This document shows, piece after piece, positions 42,648 through 54,428 of a stretch of DNA of 64,000 nucleotides. The position numbers were made by a program, and so were the translations under genes. Below the pieces are notes generated by a model. The model searched no databases, had not been told where the DNA came from, and saw nothing but the letters and a program-made list of their open reading frames with translations. Each line of letters opens with the position of its first letter. Position 1 is the first letter of the stretch. Origin of the DNA: Copromyces sp. CBS 386.78 (taxonomy: Eukaryota > Ascomycota > Sordariomycetes > Sordariales > Sordariaceae); the NCBI GenBank assembly GCA_030685235.1, contig MU839163.1, positions 42,054 through 106,053 of the forward strand, in the 5' to 3' direction.

Positions 42648-44426
42648 ATGGAGCACAACAACAGAGCTCGTACCATTGTGCACCTTGAGGTCGAAGGTAC
42701 GTGGACGGACAAACTCCCATCTTGTGCCAAGAGAACACAACTAACCTCTAGCGCAGAATTCCAATCGACCTCTCAGCAGCCACATTCGTACTTCCCTTCT
42801 CCGATGGATGCCTCCAACCGTGGCCCATCCGCCACTCTTCCCACGTCCAGTCCGCCTTTGGCTCCTCGCGATTTTCCGACCTTCGCACCCACGTCTCCCA
42901 CCTACAGCCCTGCGTCTCCCAACTGGATGTCGCCTTCCAATACCCCCTTACCCAGGTCTCTGGTCTGCACTTGTAATTCTCCCCCGCTTCCCATGTCTCC
43001 GGTCTACACTCCTAGTTCTCCTAACTGGGTACCCACATCTCCGGCTGGCCCTTCTGCATCCCCGATAGGCCCTCCTCAATCCCCCGAGCATATGCCTGGA
43101 GGAGCATCACCGGTATACTACCCCACATCCCCTGGGCCTGTGCCCCCGTCTCCACCATACGTTCCTAGATCTCCGACTCCCGAGGATATGCGTGGAGGAG
43201 TGTCACCGGTGTACTACCCTTTATCCCCTGGACCCTTCGGTCTGTCTCCCGAGTATATCCCTAGAGGAGCATCGCCGATCTACTACCCAACATCCCCTGG
43301 ACCTGTGCCCCCGTCTCCGCCATACGTTCCCAGATCTCCGACTCCCGAGGATATGCGTGGAGGAGTGTCACCGGTATACTACCCTACATCGCCTGGACCT
43401 GGCCCGCCGTCTCCGGCATACGTCCCTCAACCTCCTGTGTGGGCGTCCACCGGATTTGCGGCGACTTTTGGTGCCACGTCCCCTCCTCCCGCTCGCAGCT
43501 CGCCAACATACAGCCCTGAATCGCCCTCGTCCCCGGGCAACTACGGCCCATTCGCCTTCGCTCCGTCTCAGCCATACGTCCCTCAGTCTCCCCAATGGTC
43601 GCCTACATCCCCTGGACCTGTCCCGCCTTCTCCTTCACACGTCCCTTTGTCCCCCGAATCGGCGTTTACATCTTCACCTTTTGGCCGCTTCGTCTACAAC
43701 AGGGCGTGGTCGATCGTACCCGAGGATGAAGAGCAGAGGGAGCGTGGTCGGCGGGAGACGTCAACGGAGCCGTTCCCTGGTCTTCCAGAATCGGAGTGGA
43801 CTGAGGATGCGCAGAGGGATGCGGAGCAAGATGCTCAGGTGCAGGAACTTGCCGCTGTCGTTCATTCACAGGAGCCGGAGGAAGATGAGCTGCCAGACTG
43901 CCAGTATTACGAGAAGCTTTACCAAAGGGAGGAAGGCAATACAGAGAGGGTTTCAGAGGGAGATGTTCGGGATAAACAAGTGCAGCAACCTGCCCCTGCT
44001 GCCTCGGAGGAGGACCTCCCAGACTACGAGTATTACGAGCAACTCGACCAAGAGACAGAGGCAGAGGCTGAAATGCAGCTCGTCGCACAGCATTCTGTTG
44101 GCGATCCCTACCCTGCGATCGCCGCTATCAACCGCATGCCCTCCTCCTCGTCCGAACTCTCCAATGTCTCCATGACCTACGATACCAAAGAAGAGCCCAC
44201 CAACTGGCTTTCCCGCTCTTCTTTTTGCAGCTCCTCAACCCTCGACCGCCCCTATTGCCGAGTGTCCCAGAGGCTGATTGGGCGGATTGGCCGCGTCAGG
44301 GTCCAGAAAAGACTTGACAGGATGATGTGGAACAAGCTCATGCGGAAGAAGACGACTGGTATGATTGAACTTTGCGAGAAGTACCTTCCCGCTGAGGTGC
44401 TGGAAAGGTTGAAGATGGATTATTGA
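42648..44426 (+). CDS. Orphan protein with RNA polymerase II CTD-like repeats and LPDYExYE motifs
   Basis: Exon 1 (42648-42696) encodes 16 codons plus one base. A 60-base intron follows (donor GTACGT, branch CTAAC, acceptor GCAG at 42756), and exon 2 runs to 44426, giving 572 residues. The intron is a multiple of three, so the unspliced frame is also open. Residues about 40-340 are Ser/Pro/Tyr-rich with units like SPTYSPASP, YYPTSPGPVPPSPPYVP and WSPTSPG, close to the YSPTSPS heptad of Rpb1. One 65-residue block is nearly duplicated. Then come two acidic motifs (ELPDCQYYEKLY and DLPDYEYYEQLD) and a basic helical end (RLIGRIGRVRVQKRLDRMMW). The motif and end are shared with the gene at 49802. 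Confidence 0.75.
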   Translation: MEHNNRARTIVHLEVEGTWTDKLPSCAKRTQLTSSAEFQSTSQQPHSYFPSPMDASNRGPSATLPTSSPPLAPRDFPTFAPTSPTYSPASPNWMSPSNTPLPRSLVCTCNSPPLPMSPVYTPSSPNWVPTSPAGPSASPIGPPQSPEHMPGGASPVYYPTSPGPVPPSPPYVPRSPTPEDMRGGVSPVYYPLSPGPFGLSPEYIPRGASPIYYPTSPGPVPPSPPYVPRSPTPEDMRGGVSPVYYPTSPGPGPPSPAYVPQPPVWASTGFAATFGATSPPPARSSPTYSPESPSSPGNYGPFAFAPSQPYVPQSPQWSPTSPGPVPPSPSHVPLSPESAFTSSPFGRFVYNRAWSIVPEDEEQRERGRRETSTEPFPGLPESEWTEDAQRDAEQDAQVQELAAVVHSQEPEEDELPDCQYYEKLYQREEGNTERVSEGDVRDKQVQQPAPAASEEDLPDYEYYEQLDQETEAEAEMQLVAQHSVGDPYPAIAAINRMPSSSSELSNVSMTYDTKEEPTNWLSRSSFCSSSTLDRPYCRVSQRLIGRIGRVRVQKRLDRMMWNKLMRKKTTGMIELCEKYLPAEVLERLKMDY

Positions 44427-45185
44427 TAGATATCATCGAGATGTGGAGGTTGGGGGTTGCATGGGGGAAAGAGAGAGAAAACGCATGCAAATACAGTACT
44501 AGCTTTAGCGAATGAGGCGAAAATAAATGCAGGCCGAGGCCCCTTAAGTTTGAATCGTACATGATGCATGCGTCAGCATGTCCATGCTTTGAGTTCTGGA
44601 CTTTTATAGGTGGAAAAGCCACTCAGCAAATCATTGGAGTGGGAATGGCAGGAGCGTCACAGATCACTGCATGGCTTCCAGACCTAGTTCTTTAGCTTTG
44701 GTTGTGCCTTGAGGTTTTCAACTGCTTCTTTAAGCCCGACCGCGACGAGGTTAAGTTGCGTATATTCTCAAGAAGACTTCCAGCCACCCTCGAAGGCCTC
44801 AAGCCAGGCCAAAAATACTACAAGCACACAAACGTCGGACACAGACACTCACCCTGTTGAAGCTATTCGCATCTCATCTTATCTTATCAAGATCTTATCT
44901 GGATCGTTCCCCACTTTGGGCATGTATATAACTCGTGATCCTTACGATCACTCCTTCATCCTTCTCTCTCTTTAAATCAATCAAGCATTCTGCCCATCTT
45001 TGTCTTGCTCCATATCTTCCGCTTCAACACACCCGCCCATACCAGACTTCCACATTCAGGAAGCTCAATCTTCTCGACCTCAAGGACATCAACTCCTCCC
45101 CACCGAGCCACCCCAACCTCCTTCCAGTCCCAGGGCCAACTCGGCAGAAGCTCCGAATCCCCACGAACTGCTCTACTCCCGATCC
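44427..45185. other. Intergenic stretch
   Basis: 3' flank of the CTD-like gene and a C/T-rich leader before the possible start codon at 45186. No gene is supported. Confidence 0.4.
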
Positions 45186-45233
45186 ATGGAGTATCTCTCT
45201 CTCCCTATAGCAGGGTTCACGCTAAAAAGTTCG

Positions 45234-45353
45234 GTTAGGGTGTTAGTGCTTTTCGCGGGCGGAACATATACAAAACCCCGCACGCACTACCTAATTCATA
45301 GTGCACGGCCCGAAAGTGCACTTTCCGCCCGCAAAATAATTGTTAGGCCTAAC
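45234..45353. repeat. Imperfect 120-bp inverted-repeat element
   Basis: Arms of about 31 bases share GTTAGG at the outer end and TTT.GCGGGCGGAA at the inner end (45234-45264 and 45323-45353). A GTGCAC...GTGCAC palindrome lies in the centre. No target duplication is clear. It follows an ATG at 45186 that could be the first exon of a decayed orphan gene (MEYLSLPIAG), so it may have disrupted that gene. Confidence 0.4.
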
Positions 45354-45630
45354 TGAGTTTCTACTTTTCATGTTAATATATATGCCCGTTCCCCTTTTTC
45401 GTATTCCCGTTCTCTGCAACGGCACAACCCAGTATCCAGCCTTACACCCCTTACGGAAGGGGGCCAGGTTTCCTGGCCTCCCCGAACACTTGTGTAAGCA
45501 CACTACAAGAAAAGCAACGACACCACCTACTTTGCTGCGCATTTCCACCGACCATGCCGGTATTGTTCTCAAGGCCGGCTCTCATGAGCATGAAGATTGA
45601 CAATTTGGGAGAGGTGAACGAGGCCCGTAG

Positions 45631-45963
45631 TGCTTTTTAGTCTCTTGCCTTGACGATCTCACCAGCCGTGTCCATGTCCTCGTCACGACGCTTCCAGCTC
45701 AGCACTTCCAAGGTTCTCCAAAAAATGTCCAGTCGTCGGCTGAACACGCTTTTACTCCCACTCCAGCCGCCGGAGGTGGGTGCGTCGGATACTAGAGCTT
45801 TCTGGGTCACAACCAGGCTGACGACGATGAGGACGCCGAGGATGAGAACGTCGATAATGGCTTATGAGGAGGAGGGAACTACGGGGCCGACGGTAGTGGC
45901 GGCGCCGACGGTCCCGAGTCGCCTGACGCCGATGCTGACCCCAGCCCCGACTGGGTGGTGTGA
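45631..45963 (+). pseudogene. Decayed orphan-family gene fragment with two in-frame stops
   Basis: One frame of 111 codons reads like the orphan proteins of this cluster. It has a Ser/Thr/Pro-rich part (PAQHFQGSPKNVQSSAEHAF), then strongly acidic sequence (NQADDDEDAEDENVDNGL, later ESPDADADPSPDWVV) before TGA at 45961. It is broken by TAG at 45793 and TGA at 45865, both derivable by a single C-to-T change from Gln and Arg codons. It has no open start; a plausible first exon (ATG at 45186) lies upstream beyond a small inverted-repeat element. It borders the AT-rich block and may have been hit by RIP spreading from it. Confidence 0.4.
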
Positions 45964-46117
45964 GGTGTACGGCGCCCTCAACGTTGCCGACCAGTCGGAT
46001 AAGTTTCAATCACAACACGCCAACTACAATTTAGGGGTACATGTAAAGTTTATGGTTGAGAGAAAGTCTCCTACACGCCCGGACTTGGGGTGCGCGTATC
46101 TTCGGCCGAACTTGATC

Positions 46118-49100
46118 GTTAGGTGGTGTCACGGCGTAGGAAAAGAGAAATCCTTCTCACACGCACCCTAAACCTATTAGTACCCTCTCTAGCAAAGTGT
46201 CAACTATTATATAAAATAACGTATTTTAGCGGTAAAACTTACTATTCTCAATGGTCATTACTACTTAAATTACCCAACTATATAACCTAGAATATACTAT
46301 GATCCAAATCATTCAAATCTCATAATAGATCTATAGTATTTAATATAATCTATTGCAAATTAATCGCTCTATCTACCTATTACTCTATTATATCCTAATT
46401 AAAATCGCTTTTAATAGACGAAAATTCAAACGATATTTCGATAGGTATTCGCCGTATTTCCTCCTCCTTCCTCCTTTCCTTTCAAATTCTCTTTACCTAA
46501 TACCTAATTAATTCGTTATCCCCCTCCCCCTCCTCATTATTAATTACTTCGATACAACTGCGTACCTCGCTACGTACCTTACTATATACTTTATTTCGAA
46601 CGTTGAACTCTTCGATACTAGGACTATATTCGTATTAAGAATAGTCTCGCCGCGCTAAAATTTATATAGGAGCCGTATTTTTAAATTTACTACGAGGAGC
46701 CGTAGCTGTAGCCTTACCCTTACCCTTCCCCCCCCTACTAAGTAAAATAGCTTCGTCGCTAAATGGACTACCTTATTTAAAAGGATAACCTTTACATACC
46801 CCCTTAGCGGCTAAATAAAGTCGTAGATATTTATTTACTACGTCCTACTACATAAATTAATATAGGTAAATTCGAATTAGGGGGAAGGAAAGGACTTTAT
46901 ACGTCGTTAAATAAAATACTAAAAGGGGTAACAATTTATTTTATTAACTAATATTACGTCGTTTACTTAATAGGTATTTTTTATTTTATAAATATAGGGG
47001 AGCCTATACTAGGTTTGAAAGCTCCCTAAATAGGGTTTTAAATTACTATTAGGGTAATTAATATTAAGGAAAGTAGATTTTAATTATTAATATTATTTAT
47101 TTAGTAAATCTACTCCCTATAAAGTTAATTCTATAGCGATAGTACCCAACTAACCGTAATTAAGTCTTATTTACAATATATGCGCGCGAATTATTAACGA
47201 AATTATCTTCTAATTAAATAACTTTTAGCGAATAATAATATATATATTAACGGCCTCGTATAAATTAATAAAACTATTACAAATTAATAACCCGTACAAT
47301 TTTATAAAGCTATTATTAAATTCGTTAAACGACGTAGTACGCTACCCGTAATTAAAATATTACCGCGTAATATAATTAGCCTATTTTAATTTATAAAATA
47401 TAAGTTCAAACCGGATCTATTTAATAATAGCTTCTTATAACCCTTCAAATTAATAATAGAGGAGAGACTACGTATTATTAAAGTCCGCCTCGCTATTAGA
47501 ATAAATTATATATTACTATAAATAAAAGAATACAATTCTAATATTAGCTACCTTCTAAAGAACCGGATTCAACCTTACTTATATTCTAAAAGCCGTCTTT
47601 ACCCTATAGTATATATAATATAATCGTTCAATATTATTTTAATCGCACTAATTAAATACCTCTTTTTATAATTGGGTTTCTACTTTATTATCGCTATTAT
47701 CGTCGCTATTAGACCCTTCATCGTTACTATCCCTTTTACTAAGTGGAAAATCTTCGTTATTACTTAGGCGTATAAGGACCTAATCGTTTTTAAAGTACTT
47801 AACAATATTATAATTAATATACTAAACGTAGCGCTAACACTAAATATTAAATAAAATACAGTCAATAGCAAATATAAGCTAAATATTATTATTAATAATA
47901 ATTACAATTAGTAAGGGGAGTTCTAACTCCCTTATAGCCTTTTCGAACGTTTTAACTAATTATATAAATCCTTTATCCCTTTTATTATTAATAACCGCTT
48001 AAAATACTAGTATAAACGACTTTTTTAATATAAATATTATACTTTATATAAAGGGCGTATAATAACGGTTGGTTTTATACATTATATTAATAAGTAGGGT
48101 ATATAGGAACCGCTTCTATATATTTCGCTACAATTTAATAACTTAGAAGGCGTACTACAATATAGTACTTTCTTCCCCCTCGCCCTCATTACTATATTTA
48201 TTAAATTCCAAAGTCTTAAATACTATTATTAAATTATAATCCAACTTTTTAACGAACGCTTACGTATTTACATAGCCAGCCCTAGCGTATCGTTATAAGA
48301 ATTAGCGCTCGTTATTTAAAATTTTAAAGGTAATAAATAGGTTAGGGTATTACTTCCTTATATTAATATAAATAGCTTAGACTATAAAATTATACTATTA
48401 AAATAAATTACGAATATAATCTATCTATTCTATATTTACTGCCCGTATACAATAGAAAATATAATTATATAAATACTCTAACGGTCCGTAGCTTTAATAT
48501 ATAAAATATATCGGCCGTACAATCTAATACTACTAATCCTTCTCGAAAACTTATATAATAATATAAAAGAGATAACGCAGTACTTTTTTACGTATTATAA
48601 CGTAACGCTTCTTATAAGGGTTATTATTTTTTGGGTGTGCGTTAGATTGGGCGTAGTCGTACTAATAAATGTATTTTTAGTACGTACCCTTATTAGGACC
48701 CTTCTTTAACGTATACGATTATTAAATAATAATACTAAATCGATAGTAATAATACATTTCAATTATAGCTTCGTATACTTTAAAATATTAAAAGATAGGT
48801 ACTATCTTAAAAAATTCGTCGTCGGCTGGTATAATTAATTTTTATTCGTTAGGCGAGGGCGAGGGCGAAGGGGAGGAAGAGGAGGAGAAGGAGGAGGAGG
48901 GGGAGCGATAGCAGAATATAATTCGTAATTGTACAAAAGCGAAAGTATTTAATATAATTATTAACGATTGAATATTATTAATATTAATTAATTTAAGTAA
49001 GATAACGTACGTTAAATAGGGTATAGTAATTATATTGTATTGCGCTAGTTATATTATATAGAGGTAAGGATACGATAAAAGGGTATATAGATGTACAAGT

Positions 49101-49300
49101 TTGAAAGTACGAAAAAATTAAATAAATTAATATAAATGTTGCGTACATTTCAAAGACGAAATTTAGCGGGTAAAAACGGGGTTTACGATGTTAGGTGTTA
49201 TCCAACTGCAAGGCCCACTTTCTGGTAGGGAGAGGGTGCCAGTAGGTGTTGGGGTGCGTGCGGGAAGGATTTCTCTAGGAAAAGGACTGTACTACCTAAT
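46118..49300. mobile_element. RIP-decayed element of about 3.2 kb with terminal inverted repeats
   Basis: The interior, about 46.18-49.17 kb, is very AT-rich and has no open frame. Its borders carry an inverted repeat of about 45-50 bases: left GAGAAATCCTTCTCACACGC at about 46145, right (read inward) GAGAAATCCTTCCCGCACGC from about 49277, continuing to ...ACCCTCTC. Nearly all differences are C-to-T or G-to-A in the left copy, as RIP would leave. Similarity may extend outward to TTAGGT on both sides, so the exact ends are uncertain and no target duplication was assigned. A purine-rich GAGGAGG tract lies near 48850-48910. The encoded protein is not recognisable by eye. Size and repeats fit a class II DNA transposon. 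Confidence 0.65.
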
Positions 49301-49801
49301 ACTAACTTGGACGAAAGACAAGAAGTTGAAGAGGGAAGAAAACCCCGAAGGGAAGGATCGAACGCGAGGCCTGGGTTTTATACCCAGACTTCCAGAAGCC
49401 AGGACCAGAACCTTGGAGGTTTGGTGAATGGAAACCTGGTGAATGGAAGCCAACCTTCATGAACAAGGTCCAGCCTTCATGAATGGGACATGGGACCTAT
49501 AACGGCCCCAGCCGTCACATGTGGTCTCCGAAACTCCGACACTTCCTCTTCGGCCCATTTCCAAACAGCATCTATGCGAGTGCATGAGTACGGGCATATC
49601 ATGCAGCGAAAAAATCTACGGGCATATTACATTGAGAAGCTGTGCAGCGAAATATTATCTGCATATCTGCAAAGGCCAATTATTTTCCATTCCTACCTCT
49701 ATATCAGAGACCTTCCTCTTTTTTTCTTCTTCTTTTTTTTCAATCCTCCACTTACATCATAACATCCTACCGGTACAATTACAACCAGGGTCTCAATCAC
49801 A
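49301..49801. other. Intergenic region between decayed element and gene
   Basis: 500 bases of normal composition containing imperfect repeats of GGTGAATGGAA and CCTTCATGAA near 49420-49480. It contains the promoter of the gene at 49802. Confidence 0.4.
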
Positions 49802-50758
49802 ATGGAGAACTACCCCAACAATCACACCTCAGCGGACTTTGAGGCCCGTGGTTAGTACTTTCCTTCTCCATGCTCAACTTGCAAAAGCCCCCTACCGTGC
49901 TGCTACACGCCTACAAACTTGAGACTGACATAGCATACAGGCCTTGAAATAACCGCGCCGCCGGCTAGCCCAACTCGCTCGCCTTCCCACCAGGCTCTCA
50001 CATGGCAGCACATGTCGACCCCAGCTGCCCAAGACCCTGCTGTCGCCCTGGGGGATGACGGCCATGACCTACCGGACTACGAGCACTACGAGGCGCTCGA
50101 CGCCATAGCTGCTTCTGAAAAGGCTTCGGGTCCAGGAAATGACTCTGCTGCTGCTGCTGCTGCCAGTGCCGAGTCTGAGTCCGAAAATGATGACCTTGTG
50201 CAGCTTCAACAAGAGTCCAAATACCACGAGGGGGCACTCGAGCAAAAGCAAGCGGCCAAAAAGCATTCACGGAAGACTCGTGCCACCTCAGCCCGCCGAC
50301 GCCCCCGCCCTTCTCCTCTTTCCCCTTTTTCCTGCAAGAGTAACGTCGACCACAGCCCGCCGGTCCAAAAGGCTCAACTTGGACGACGTAAAAACGCATA
50401 CCCTTCCCCCTCTCCTTCCCTCAGCCCAGAAGCCGAAAAGGGGTACGATGCCGATGCCGAATCCGACGCTGATGACGACGACGACAAGGATAAAAGGCCT
50501 GGCGGCTTTCGGGACCATTCTTCTTTTTGTTCCCGTTCTTACCACGGCGTCCGCGACAAGCTCATCGGCGAAATCAAGGCCCATCGGCAGGCCAACAAGG
50601 CGATGCGGAACAGACTCCGTCGCATCGAGGGCTGCAAGAAGTATGAGCGTGTCACGCTGTTGAGCTTGGCAAAGGAGTTGGTAGCTGTCAGGGAGGAGAC
50701 GTATGATTTGAAATACCAATTGCAGTTGGCGAACATGGAGGTGGACGAGTCGGACTGA
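49802..50758 (+). CDS. Orphan protein with LPDYExYE motif and CKKY basic helix
   Basis: Exon 1 (49802-49850) is 16 codons plus one base, exactly as in the gene at 42648. A 90-base intron follows (donor GTTAGT, branch CTGAC, acceptor CAG at 49940), then exon 2 to 50758; the product has 288 residues. After a Pro-rich start comes the acidic motif DLPDYEHYEALD. Acidic/Ser and basic disordered segments follow, then RDHSSFCSRSYHG, and a basic helical end with DKLIGEIKAHRQANKAMRNR and RRIEGCKKYERV. The RSSFCS and LIG.I elements and the acidic motif are shared with the 42648 gene, and the CKKY helix with the 54429 gene. This makes it the link joining these genes as one family. Function unknown. Confidence 0.75.
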
Positions 50759-52988
50759 ATGAAACTTGTTAAAACGAGGAAGGACGAGGGAGGATGTGGA
50801 AGGACTTGAGGCTGTTTTGCGGAGCTAGAATTCTGCCATGTCAGATTGTCAGGACAAGCGGCAATTGAGAGAGTCCTGACATGATTTTGAAGCTAAGGGA
50901 CTTGGGTTCTTTTATTTTGTGGCCAAGGTTGGACGATTGGAAGTTGATTGACGTGGAATTATGATATCCTGAAGGAGGTTTGGTTGATGGATTGGGTAGT
51001 GCAATGGAATGGAGAGGATGAATATTACTCGGTTATGCATCATTACAAGATATCCAGATGCGAGTTGAGCTCTAAGTATGCAGTCATGTTAGCAATTGTT
51101 TTGGTGAGCGTTTGGCAAGAGATTGGAGCGCAAGTAGAAAACTGTCACAATGTGCAATGAGAATTACGTCAAGTACTCTCCCATAGTAATTTCCTCCTTC
51201 CAATCTTGGTGATTCGGGCAAGAGCGTTAGACGAGATATCGGCGAGTGTCCCCCGCGCATATGAGGCAGCAACGACAAATTGGGAAGGCACCTTTGTCCC
51301 CTGACCCCTCAAGCACGCAACCAGCAAGGAGAATGCTTCAGCATTTCGCCGAATCTCTTCCCGATCCATTTCCTTTTCTTCTCCTACAGTCCACACAAAT
51401 ATAATCAGACTCGCACGCAAAGCCAAACACAAAAAGCCGCAGACGTATCCAGGCCAGCCCAAAAGAGCCACCGACATCGGATGGAAGCTGTCTTGTCCCA
51501 AGCACCAAGGCACCAGTACCCGTCGTCCCTTATAAGCTCCTTTCCTGGGCAGGTTTTCCAACAACAACGGCTATTTGGTCGAGCGGCAGCTGGTTTTACG
51601 CACAGTACACCCACATCTACACCCGCTCAAAACGCCACGGGTTCGAATCCTTGTGGTGGCAGCTTTCGACACAAATATCGCTCAGGCATTCCGGTGGTCT
51701 TATATGACTGACACAAGAGTCTATCTGGGCTAACCAGGTCGAGCTGTGACCGACGAGGGGTCGGAGGGGATGCCTTTTGGTATCATTGACCAACTACAAT
51801 TTCTTTTTTCTTTTTCAATTTTTTCATTTTTTTTTTCACGCTGGGGAACGCAAGGTGCATGACGAAAGCTCAGTATCTTTCTCTCCCTCTTCAGATATCT
51901 GTGGTTCTTTTGCCATCTCCAAGCGCAAGGATGGGACATGCAACTTTTTGATCTTTGCGAAGAATCCGTCCTCCATGTAAGTCTCTGGGCATGCATGCCG
52001 GGCGCATGTCCGCCTCCAAGCCAGCTGGCTGTCAGTGACTCTGCACGCAAAACTTGGACTCGGGTTCAAGTTGCCAGCAGAGTTGGCCAGTGGCCACTTG
52101 TTCCCATCTCCCTCTTCCCTCCTCTCTCCCCATCTCTCATCAATTACTAAGACCAGGCCATGCCGCCTCTTCAGCCGCATTCACGCAGCGCCGGCGACGT
52201 TGATGGTTCTACTAAATGCCAAGCCAGCTATGACGAGTCAACAACTCCTACCCTTCCTGGGAGTATAACTCGATCTCTAATAGGTTTTGCCAGCGTGCCT
52301 CGTCTCCATCTCCTCCCTCCACGCGCAGGGGCCATCGAAGAAGCCCCTCAGACGTTAATCGGAGTGGGAAAAAACAACACACCCGCCACTACCTCAGGCA
52401 TCCACCGACTGGACTGGGTACCCCCACTCCCAAACAAGCACGCCGCGAGACAGTGGCTGGGCGTGTCTGTCATCAAGAAGAATAACATGGAACGGCTTAG
52501 ACAAAGGTATGCCAGTACACCTGTTGAGTGTCCAGCGCCGTCTGATGGGATGGCATATGGAAGGAGCAAACTGAAACAACTGGTCTTTTTGTTAGTTGAC
52601 AATAATGGGATGGATGTAAACTATTCATCATTTCATCTCGAAGACGGATCTTATCTTGACTGTCTGACCTGCAAGCCTCCACGAGTCCACCATCCTCCTC
52701 CTTGGGTACAAAATTCCCCCCCTCTCCCACTTCTTCTCCACCTTTCTCTCCTCTCCATTCGCACAACAATCAGAATCCAATCCCCTCGCTTTTTGGAGGG
52801 TATCGCAGGTCTCACTTGCTTGACGACAACCTGCACACATCTGGAAGACCTCGCAGCAGACACTATTGCACATAACGCCAGGGGAATCTTCTTTCGCAAC
52901 AAAACGCCCTTCTCATCACTCATCATTATCACCCTCGTCTCAGATTATACGCTTACGAATACGCATACGCATACGACGCCCGATCATC
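50759..52988. other. Long intergenic region
   Basis: No gene is supported. A segment at about 51575-51661 has A-box-like TGGTCGAGCGGC and B-box-like GGGTTCGAATCC sequences but does not fold as a tRNA by eye. A minus-strand frame at 51169-51411 and a long plus-strand frame at 52160-53011 were judged unconvincing. Confidence 0.35.
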
Positions 52989-53727
52989 ATGGAGCAGTGG
53001 AAGCTTCCTGAGCTGCACCAGTCGGTCGGCTATCGACTTCAGGCCCCTGGTAAGTTACCCGTCCCGTCCATCATCAGGCACTCGTATTTGTCGAGTAGGC
53101 CTAGCATTCTAACAAGTTCCAGGCGGCAATCCTTTCCAGCAGAGCACTGGCGTCACTCACGCGCCCGCGCCCACCACAACCCCTCCTATCGCTAGTTGCA
53201 ACGAAAGCATTACCTCTGACATCAGGGCCAGGCACCGCAGCCGCGTCGAGAGACTCAAGAACAACTACCTCAAGAAGATCAAGAAGAACCACGAAATCAT
53301 CAAATCTCGCTTCCAGTCTCGCCTTGACGAGCAAGAACGCAAGAACAGCGCCCTCTCTGCGAGGCTTGAGCAGCTCAAGCAATGCGACTCATTCCTGACC
53401 AGTTTGCAGGAGATTGAAAGTAAGGTCACGGTTGCTGAGAGCTTTGGGAAGTGGTTGAAGATGGCTATCCAGAATCATGAAAGTGCCGTTGCGCGGTATG
53501 GCTTGGAGGGTCCCCTGAAGGGTGGGGAGGAGAATGAGGAGGAGCAAGACGAGGACGAGGATGAAGAGGAATATGAGGAGGAATCCAATGGGGAAGACTC
53601 GGAGGTAGTGGAGGATGAAGGCGAAAGCGAGGAAGATGAGAAAAAGGGCTCGGAGAACTCTGAGAAGGACTCGGATGAGGAAGCGGACTCGGAATGCAAC
53701 TGCGCCGATGAGGAGGATGACTACTGA
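52989..53727 (+). CDS. Orphan coiled-coil protein with an acidic tail
   Basis: Exon 1 (52989-53049) is 20 codons plus one base (MEQWKLPELHQSVGYRLQAP). A 73-base intron follows (donor GTAAGT, branch CTAAC, acceptor CAG at 53122), and exon 2 runs to 53727, giving 221 residues. After a short Thr/Pro region, residues about 45-130 form a strongly basic to mixed coiled coil (RSRVERLKNNYLKKIKKNHE, then RLDEQERKNSALSARLEQLK). The last 70 residues are almost all Glu, Asp and Ser (GGEENEEEQDEDEDEEE). The phase-1 intron after a short first exon links it with the neighbouring family. Such basic/acidic proteins can be histone or nucleic-acid binders; this is inference. Confidence 0.72.
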
Positions 53728-54428
53728 ACTGGCAGGCCTTTCTGCGGATTTGGCTGTTGAATCTCCAGGCATATGAGGCTGAGGTGATAGAGCGGGAGTT
53801 TATAAATGACAAGGAGAAACATGAGAACCTATGTAGTACATTGAGGTACGTACTGCTTGCTCGCAACATTGGGATGGGTCGCAGGAACGTATCATTTCTT
53901 TGAGTTTGCTTCAGGTCTAGCATTCCCACCTCACTGAGAGTTTGAATCTTGATCTTAAAGCTTTTAAGCATCGACTCCCATATTTCATCTCACAAGTCCC
54001 GTTGTTTGCAATTTGCGTTTTTCTCCTCAACGATGGGACGGCTGTCACCACCTCATCTAACCCAGTGCCGTGAAGGTTCATTCACATGCCAGTTCTGCCA
54101 GGTTCACGCTCTGCTCTGGACCTTGGAGGCTTTTAGTATAAAATGCTGTCCTCCCCACCTCCCCTCCCCATCCTCATCCTCCCTCCTACAGCTCAAACAG
54201 CCATTTACCCCAAGAAGTACCGCGGGCTTCGGGCTTTTGACGTGGTCCATCTCGCAAGTACCCAAATTTTTACGAAACGCAACCGAGCGCCAGCTTGCTG
54301 TTCCAGGTATAGATAGTTCAATTGTCCCCGCAATGGCATTTACTGTACCATCTTTTCCAATCAAAGCTACCTTATCTGACACAATCTAGACAGACACGTG
54401 AACTCAATCCATCCATCAAGTCCTTGCC
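53728..54428. other. Intergenic stretch
   Basis: 3' flank and promoter between two family genes. No gene is supported in it. Confidence 0.4.

Noticed and set aside
45499..45512. CACTACAAGAAAA, which resembles a CACTA-transposon end
   Set aside because: It occurs singly with no matching inverted copy or 3-bp duplication, so it is probably chance.
51169..51411. Minus-strand frame starting MDREEIRRNAEAF
   Set aside because: It is short, without splice sites or motif support. It might be real, but the evidence is too thin.
51575..51661. Possible tRNA gene with A-box-like TGGTCGAGCGGC and B-box-like GGGTTCGAATCC
   Set aside because: The acceptor stem does not close and the T stem has mismatches. 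The B-box region instead forms a simple hairpin. At best it is a degenerate tRNA copy.
52160..53011. Plus-strand open frame of 283 codons
   Set aside because: It has no domain or consistent composition and overlaps the leader and first exon of the better-supported spliced gene at 52989. Long chance frames are common in GC-rich DNA.
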